Assembly (NCBI GenBank): GCA_938017655.1
Contig: CALIJO010000019.1
Location: 1 to 27,080 of the forward strand
Source: an uncultured Candidatus Saccharibacteria bacterium
GTDB lineage: Bacteria; Patescibacteriota; Saccharimonadia; Saccharimonadales; Saccharimonadaceae
DNA: 27,080 nucleotides
Direction: 5' to 3'
Position numbers and translations under genes: made by a program. The stretch's first letter is position 1. Every line of letters starts with the position of its first letter. The notes beneath the pieces were generated by a model. That model was not told the DNA's origin. It made no database searches and saw only the letters and a program-made list of their open reading frames with translations. Shown one piece after another: positions 21,881 to 27,080 of the stretch.

Positions 21881-24800
21881 ATGGCTTGGATGGATAATTA
21901 TATCTCAGCCAGCGACTTCGATTCAATTCGTCTTTGCGTAGCAAGCGCCGAAGACATCTTGAGCTGGAGTTATGGTGAAGTATTGAAGCCAGAAACCATC
22001 AATTACCGTACTCAGAAACCTGAGCGTGATGGCTTATTCTGTGAGCGTATCTTTGGTCCAGTCAAAGATATTAACCCACATGATAGCAAACTTAAAGGTG
22101 TCCGCTCTCGTGAAGCTGCCGTCGATAAGGAAGGTAACTTGGTTACCAAATCTATCGCTCGTCGCGAACGTATGGGCCACATCAAACTCGCTGCACCAGT
22201 TGCTCACATCTGGTTCATGCGTGGTACCCCATCTGCTTTGAGTCTTTTACTTGACCTCACTGTCAAGTCAATTGAAAAAGTGGTTTACTTCGCTTCTTAC
22301 CTCATCATCAGTGCTGATGACGCGAAGATTGAACAAGTTAAAAGCGATTTGATCGCTCAACACGATGCTGCAATTCAAGCGATTAAGATTCGTTACTCTG
22401 AAGCTGCCAAGGCTGAAGGTGCTAACGCTGAAGTTTTAGCTAATGAAGAAGCTAAAGAACTTGAAGCTTTAGATGCTGATTTCTATTCCCGCAAGAATAT
22501 TCTTGAAGGCTTGAAGAAGGGCGCCGTAATTTCTGAAATTGATTACCGCAACCTTCCAGAAGAATACGAAGAACTTGTCACCGTCAAAATGGGTGCTCAA
22601 GCTATTCGCGAATTACTCGAAGAAATTGATCTTGATGCCATGATCGAAGATCTCTCTGCGCAAGCTGAAGACGCTAAGGGTCAAAAGGAACGCAAACTTA
22701 TCAAGCGTATCAAATTGCTTGAAGGTATGAAGAATTCCAATATCAAGCCAGTAGATCTCGTTTTGACTGTTATTCCAGTCATCCCACCAGATCTCCGTCC
22801 AATGATTTCACTTCCTGGTGGTCGTTTCGCGACTTCTGACCTTAACGATCTTTACCGTCGAGTCATTAACCGTAATAATCGTTTGAAGAAATTGCTCGAC
22901 CTCAATGCGCCAGAAGTGATTATTCACAACGAAATGCGTATGCTCCAAGAGGCGGTTGACGCTTTAATTGACAATAATGCCAATCATGGACGTCAAGCTA
23001 GCTCACAAAATGGTCGTCGTAAGCTCAAATCCCTCTCTGACCTTCTCAAAGGTAAGCAGGGTCGCTTCCGTCAAAACCTTCTTGGTAAGCGTGTCGACTA
23101 CTCTGGTCGTTCCGTAATCGTCATCGGTCCTGAACTTAAGCTTAATGAGTGTGGTCTACCAAAACTCATGGCTCTTGAGCTCTTCAAACCTTTCGTAGTT
23201 TCTTGGTTACTTTCTCACGAATACGCTGCCAACTCTCGCGCCGCTTCTCGTATGATTGACGCCAAAGAATCTGTGGTTTGGGATGCTCTTGACGAAGTTA
23301 TTCAAGGTCGCTACGTGCTCTTGAACCGTGCTCCGTCTCTTCACCGTCTATCTATCCAGGCTTTCCAACCAAAGCTCGTTGACGGTATGGCTCTCAAGCT
23401 TCACCCACTCGTAGCTTCCGGCTTTAACGCTGACTACGATGGTGACCAAATGGCCGTTCACCTTCCTCTCTCTGATGAAGCTCAGCAGGAAGCTAAGACT
23501 TTGATGTCGGCTGCCAGCAATCTCTTGAAGCCAGCCGATGGTTCTCCAGTGCTTTCGATCTACCAGGATATCGTACTTGGTGCTTACTACCTCACTTACG
23601 ATAAGCCAGGTACCGAATCTGAAACTCCACGCGCTTATAGCTCAGTTTATGAAGCTGAAATGGCTTACGAAGCTGGTGATATCGCCCTTCAGACTCCGAT
23701 TCGTGTCTTCGCTAAGAAAGCTATTCGAAATACTACTCTCGGTCGCGTTTTCTTCAACGAAATCTTGCCAGAAGATTACCCATTTGATAATGGCATTCAA
23801 ACTTCTAAGCACTTGAAGAAGGTAATGGCTGACATCTTCAATCTTTACGGTGCCGATGAAACGGTTCGTATTGCTGACGAACTCAAGGCTCTCTCCTTCG
23901 AGTACGAAACTATCGCTTCTATCTCGACCTGTAAGGATGACTACCCAACCTACCCAGAAATCCAAGACTTCATCGCTAAGGGTGACGCCAAGACTGCTCT
24001 TATCCAGGATCAGTACAACCAAGGTCTCCTCACCGATGACGAACGTTACTCTTTGACTGTTGCCAACTGGCGTGAAATCGATACTGAGATTTCTAACTTC
24101 CTCAAGGCTAAGCTTGCAACTATGGATACCGACATTGCTGTGATGACCAACTCTGGTGCTCGTGGTTCTGTCTCTGGTATTAAGATTGCTTCCGCTGAAA
24201 TCGGTATCATGGTGGATATCTTCAACCGTGAAATTGAGCTTCCAGTCAAATCTAGCTACAAGAAGGGTCTTAACACTCTTGAATCCTTCATCGCTACCCG
24301 TGGTGCTCGTCAGGGTATGGTCTCGACCGCTCTTCGTACTGCTGACTCTGGTTACCTCACTCGTCGTCTTGTCGATGTGGCCCAAGATGTCTTTACCGTC
24401 GATAAACCAAATGATGACCCAGGTTTCGAAATCTTCAAGTCCGAAACTGAACACACTGGTATTGAATTTGCTCAACGTATTGCTGGTCGTTATGCTGCCG
24501 AAACCGTTCCAGGTTATATCGAAGCTGACGAACTTATCACTCGTGAAATCGCTGAACAAATCGCTGAAGACGAAAATATCGAGTCCGTCAAGATTCAATC
24601 TGTCCTCACCACCAAGAGCATCAACGGTGTACCTCGTAAGGCTTACGGTGTCGATATGGCTACCCGTAAACTTATCGAACCAAACCAACCAATCGGTGTG
24701 ATTGCTGCACAATCTCTCGGTGAACTTGGCACCCAGCTGACCCTCGATACCAAGCACAGCTCCGGTGTCGCAGGTTCTGGTGCTATCGCTCGTGGTCTCC

Positions 24801-25723
24801 CTCGCGTGGAAGAGCTTCTCGAAGCCCGTTCACCAAAGGGTCAAGCTTGGATTGCTCCAGTTTCTGGTCTAGTCGATGTCTGGGAAGATGGTAATCACTT
24901 TGTGGTTCAAATCACCCCAACTTCTGGCCGTTCTGAAAAGATTGAAATTTCTGAAGGTCGCAAGATTAAGATTAAAGACGGTGCTAATGTCAAAACTGGT
25001 GATGTCCTCGCTACCAAGGCTAAGGGCCTCGAACCAATCATTGCCCCATTTGATGGAAATGCTCAAATCGTCGACGGCGCCATCATCCTCACCGAAGGTG
25101 GTAGTGCTCCAGTTCGCGTCGAAATTCCTAACGATGCCGAAATGTTGGTCAAACCAACCGATACCGTCGAAGCTGGTGATCGTCTCACTACCGGTTCTTT
25201 GAACCTCCAGGATCAATTGAAATTCAAGGGTGCCGAAGCTACTGCTCGTTACATCATGAACGAAATTATGTCCGTTTATGCTGCTAACGGTGACGAAGTT
25301 TCCGCCAAACACCTTGAGGTAATTGTCCGCCAGATGTTCAGCCGCGTCGTGATTGACGAACCAGGTGATACTGACTTTGTGACTGGCGATATCGTCTCCC
25401 TCTCTGCCGTCGAAGACGAAAATCAAAAGCTCGAAGCCAAGGGTCGCATGCCAGCATCTTACACACGTATGTTGCTTGGTATTACCAAGGTCGCTATCTG
25501 GTCGGATTCCTTCCTCTCTGCTGCTTCCTTCCAAGACACCACTCGTGTGCTTATTAACGCTGCCATCTCTGGTCGTGTTGACCGCCTCAATGGTCTCAAG
25601 GAAAACGTAATTATCGGTCGCAAGATTCCAGTAGGGACTGGTGTAGTCGCCCGTAAGAACGAAGAGGAAACCGCTGAAGCTGAAGAATCTACCGAAGCTG
25701 AAACAGAAATCACTCTCGAATAA
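21881..25723 (+). CDS. rpoC: DNA-directed RNA polymerase subunit beta', lacking both zinc sites
   Basis: 1280 residues. It carries the catalytic Mg2+ loop (NADYDGDQMAVH, around 23422-23461), the DNA clamp and the bridge helix. Family blocks such as FCERIFGPVKD, RRERMGHIKLAAPVAHIWF, RQNLLGKRVDYSGRSVI and TADSGYLTRRLVDVAQD leave no doubt. Differences: residues 62-95, where the N-terminal zinc ribbon normally has four Cys, contain none; the second zinc site is also gone (T911, P918 and A921 replace E. coli C888, C895 and C898, and no Cys is near the C814 position). The trigger loop reads GELGTQLTLDTKH, with L949, D956 and K958 at E. coli P926, R933 and F935, while H959 (H936) is kept. A charged helical insertion lies at about 145-225. 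Acidic C-terminal tail. AGGAG 9 nt before the ATG. Confidence 0.98.
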   Translation: MAWMDNYISASDFDSIRLCVASAEDILSWSYGEVLKPETINYRTQKPERDGLFCERIFGPVKDINPHDSKLKGVRSREAAVDKEGNLVTKSIARRERMGHIKLAAPVAHIWFMRGTPSALSLLLDLTVKSIEKVVYFASYLIISADDAKIEQVKSDLIAQHDAAIQAIKIRYSEAAKAEGANAEVLANEEAKELEALDADFYSRKNILEGLKKGAVISEIDYRNLPEEYEELVTVKMGAQAIRELLEEIDLDAMIEDLSAQAEDAKGQKERKLIKRIKLLEGMKNSNIKPVDLVLTVIPVIPPDLRPMISLPGGRFATSDLNDLYRRVINRNNRLKKLLDLNAPEVIIHNEMRMLQEAVDALIDNNANHGRQASSQNGRRKLKSLSDLLKGKQGRFRQNLLGKRVDYSGRSVIVIGPELKLNECGLPKLMALELFKPFVVSWLLSHEYAANSRAASRMIDAKESVVWDALDEVIQGRYVLLNRAPSLHRLSIQAFQPKLVDGMALKLHPLVASGFNADYDGDQMAVHLPLSDEAQQEAKTLMSAASNLLKPADGSPVLSIYQDIVLGAYYLTYDKPGTESETPRAYSSVYEAEMAYEAGDIALQTPIRVFAKKAIRNTTLGRVFFNEILPEDYPFDNGIQTSKHLKKVMADIFNLYGADETVRIADELKALSFEYETIASISTCKDDYPTYPEIQDFIAKGDAKTALIQDQYNQGLLTDDERYSLTVANWREIDTEISNFLKAKLATMDTDIAVMTNSGARGSVSGIKIASAEIGIMVDIFNREIELPVKSSYKKGLNTLESFIATRGARQGMVSTALRTADSGYLTRRLVDVAQDVFTVDKPNDDPGFEIFKSETEHTGIEFAQRIAGRYAAETVPGYIEADELITREIAEQIAEDENIESVKIQSVLTTKSINGVPRKAYGVDMATRKLIEPNQPIGVIAAQSLGELGTQLTLDTKHSSGVAGSGAIARGLPRVEELLEARSPKGQAWIAPVSGLVDVWEDGNHFVVQITPTSGRSEKIEISEGRKIKIKDGANVKTGDVLATKAKGLEPIIAPFDGNAQIVDGAIILTEGGSAPVRVEIPNDAEMLVKPTDTVEAGDRLTTGSLNLQDQLKFKGAEATARYIMNEIMSVYAANGDEVSAKHLEVIVRQMFSRVVIDEPGDTDFVTGDIVSLSAVEDENQKLEAKGRMPASYTRMLLGITKVAIWSDSFLSAASFQDTTRVLINAAISGRVDRLNGLKENVIIGRKIPVGTGVVARKNEEETAEAEESTEAETEITLE

Positions 25724-25734
25724 GAGAAGAAAAT

Positions 25735-25766
25735 AAAATATACCCCACATCTGGGGTATATTTTTT
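25735..25766 (+). terminator. Terminator after rpoC
   Basis: A 13-bp perfect stem (25735-25747 with 25752-25764), loop CATC, with a T-run at 25761-25766. It closes the rpoBC operon 11 nt after the rpoC stop. Confidence 0.93.
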
Positions 25767-25781
25767 ATTCCCAAAATCACA

Positions 25782-25787
25782 TATAAT
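25782..25787 (+). promoter_or_regulatory. -10 box of the VanZ-RDD gene, leaderless type
   Basis: TATAAT followed by 6 nt and then the ATG at 25794, with no Shine-Dalgarno. Same spacing as the TATAAT at 8673-8678. Confidence 0.65.
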
Positions 25788-25793
25788 AAATCT

Positions 25794-27017
25794 ATGCAAA
25801 CTTATGTCGATTCCATCCAGCAGGCCGCTTACATCTTTCCGCCTCTGGCCCTAGCTTTTACTATTCCATATTTAATTTATAACTACAAAAAATATGGCTC
25901 TATCTGGAGCATGCGTATTTGGATCGTCTATTCTTTTATTTTGTATATGCTTTGCACCTACTGTTTAGTCATTTTACCCCTTCCGTCTCCTGAAAAAGCC
26001 GCTACCTTACACAATCATCAGATGCAACTTCTGCCGTTTAACTTTATCTTCGATATTTTGAAGCACGCCAAGTTGCAGCTAGTAAATCCAAAATCCTACC
26101 TCACGATTATCAATAACCCCGCCTTCTTCTCTACAATTTTCAATGTATTTATGACTCTGCCCTTTGGCTTTTATCTCAAGTACTACTTTAAGAATAACCT
26201 CAAACAGGTCGCCATTAAGTCTTTCTTCCTCTCACTATTTTTTGAACTAACTCAACTTAGTGGCCTCTATTTTATCTATTCCGGCAACTATCGACTCTTT
26301 GACGTCGATGACCTAACCACTAATACTCTCGGTGGTATTCTCGGCTTTGCTTTGGCCGCTATGTTAGCCAAATATCTCCCGACCAGAGAACAAATCGATG
26401 CAAAAAGTCTCGAACGCAGTGATAAAATTTCACTTTTGCGTCGTCTCGTAGCTATGGGCCTGGATTTTGTCTTCGGCGGTTTCTTTACCATCTTCTTTGG
26501 TGATATTGTCCTGAAGTTAATCCATCTCGAATCTGATTTCTTCACTATTCAAATTCCACTCATTTTTTATCTCGTTCTCTCGACCATCATTTTACGTGGC
26601 CGCACGATTGGCTTTTTTATGACCAACCTTAAGGTCGAATCTAATCACAAGGTCGGAATCATGCGAACGTATTTGCGCTATTTTCTGCGCTACCTCTTTT
26701 TCTATCTTCAATTCATCACTTTGCCGCTCGTTTTAGTTAATGTGCTGAATCTCGCCCTCGTTAACAATATTCTGAGTCACGAGACGATTACTTATATCGC
26801 TCTAGGTCTACTAGTAATTTTCGGTATATATTACCTCGTCATCCTGCTCCTCGTCGCCATCCGCAAAAGCTTATTCTATGAGAATCTTTCGGAAACCCAC
26901 CTGGTAAATACCACGAAAAAAGTTAAAAATTCTAAACCAACCGCAAAAATCACACAAAATAACCATCCAATAGTCTCAAAAAATGACGACCAGGACGATG
27001 AGGCCGAAGAAGTCTAA
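25794..27017 (+). CDS. VanZ-like and RDD-domain fusion membrane protein
   Basis: 407 residues, many hydrophobic stretches. The N-terminal part (about 40-195) follows the VanZ pattern, with LPLPSP after the second helix, NVFMTLPFGFYL, the SLFFELTQ motif and DVDDLTTNTLGGILGF. The second part (about 215-375) begins with RRLVAMGLDFVFGG and has the IGFFMTNLKV and RYFLRYLFF features of the RDD family. The last ~45 residues are a cytoplasmic-looking polar tail ending in acidic residues. VanZ proteins have been linked to teicoplanin and lipoglycopeptide resistance and RDD proteins to ion exchange in some species, but function here is unknown. Transcribed alone from a leaderless-type promoter just after the rpoC terminator. 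Its stop lies 8 bp before the right-hand IS end. Confidence 0.85.
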   Translation: MQTYVDSIQQAAYIFPPLALAFTIPYLIYNYKKYGSIWSMRIWIVYSFILYMLCTYCLVILPLPSPEKAATLHNHQMQLLPFNFIFDILKHAKLQLVNPKSYLTIINNPAFFSTIFNVFMTLPFGFYLKYYFKNNLKQVAIKSFFLSLFFELTQLSGLYFIYSGNYRLFDVDDLTTNTLGGILGFALAAMLAKYLPTREQIDAKSLERSDKISLLRRLVAMGLDFVFGGFFTIFFGDIVLKLIHLESDFFTIQIPLIFYLVLSTIILRGRTIGFFMTNLKVESNHKVGIMRTYLRYFLRYLFFYLQFITLPLVLVNVLNLALVNNILSHETITYIALGLLVIFGIYYLVILLLVAIRKSLFYENLSETHLVNTTKKVKNSKPTAKITQNNHPIVSKNDDQDDEAEEV

Positions 27018-27025
27018 TTCCGACC

Positions 27026-27080
27026 CGTATAAGGTTCAGCACCTTTGCAACACTTCATAAGGAGTTTTTAATCCTATTCC
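27026..27080 (-). mobile_element. 3' end of an insertion sequence, inverted copy 2
   Basis: Exact reverse complement of 1-55; on the minus strand it encodes the same GIGLKTPYEVLQRC and stop. The identity ends precisely at 55/27026. Both IS copies therefore point their 3' ends into the window. An exact 55-bp match at both contig ends is also what a k=55 assembly graph leaves at a collapsed repeat, so the full elements likely lie just outside. Confidence 0.72.

Noticed and set aside
23642..24757. Minus-strand open frame of 371 codons opposite rpoC
   Set aside because: It lies wholly within rpoC, has no start signal, and its protein is a composition-biased mirror of rpoC codons. The same applies to 24869-25780 and 20048-20767. 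Codon bias in highly expressed genes leaves such frames open.
1..27080. CRISPR arrays, tRNA or rRNA genes, replication origin
   Set aside because: I looked for spaced direct repeats, cloverleaf-like segments with GGTTC/CCA ends, and DnaA-box clusters in the gaps and found none. The gaps are short and filled with promoters, leaders and terminators.

Overview
The window reads as a compact bacterial chromosome segment from the Candidate Phyla Radiation, most likely Saccharibacteria (TM7). This is inference from gene content, unusual core proteins and gene order; no database search was possible. Genes are tightly packed (overlaps of 1-53 nt, gaps of 1-12 nt inside operons). UGA is used as a stop, for example at 6822-6824, which argues against the code-25 lineages (Gracilibacteria, Absconditabacteria). 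Promoters are mostly extended -10 boxes (TGN-TATAAT or TGN-TAAAAT), and several genes look leaderless.

Layout, left to right. Positions 1-55 hold the last 14 codons and end of an insertion-sequence transposase. The same 55 bp returns inverted at 27026-27080, so the segment is bracketed by two IS ends facing inward. Next come a small membrane protein (184-618) and a large secreted BspA-like repeat protein (717-3452) whose signal-peptide region contains a 12-unit AT microsatellite. A consensus promoter and structured leader drive rpsL-rpsG (3697-4592), closed by a terminator. A carbohydrate operon follows (4683-7747): GAPDH, RpiB, an RPE-like epimerase and a PfkB kinase. A LOG-family protein (minus strand) and a TrmH-type methyltransferase diverge from a 53-bp promoter region, and leuS abuts the methyltransferase. 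A second information-processing block carries a bL32-like gene, nusB, a Nudix hydrolase, rnc, rpsP and a KH-domain gene (11682-14753). A candidate small structured RNA or attenuator (about 14862-14961) precedes a second, paralogous BspA-like surface protein (15110-18322). Then come rpoB-rpoC (18485-25723) with a structured leader, a strong terminator, and a VanZ-RDD membrane protein (25794-27017).

How it works together: the window mixes transcription (rpoBC, nusB), translation (rpsL, rpsG, rpsP, bL32, leuS), RNA processing (rnc, KH protein, TrmH-like) and a short sugar-phosphate module, with two cell-surface repeat proteins inserted just upstream of the rpsL and rpoBC leaders. All genes except the LOG-family gene are on the plus strand.

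Most notable observations: (1) RpoC has lost the cysteines of both zinc sites and has a rewritten trigger loop, with Asp at the E. coli R933 position and Lys at F935. (2) The first surface protein looks phase-variable through an (AT)12 tract. (3) A promoter-structured RNA-terminator unit sits upstream of the second surface protein. (4) An 11-bp perfect hairpin lies just upstream of rnc. (5) The RPE-like enzyme lacks one metal-ligand His. (6) The inverted IS ends also define the window ends.
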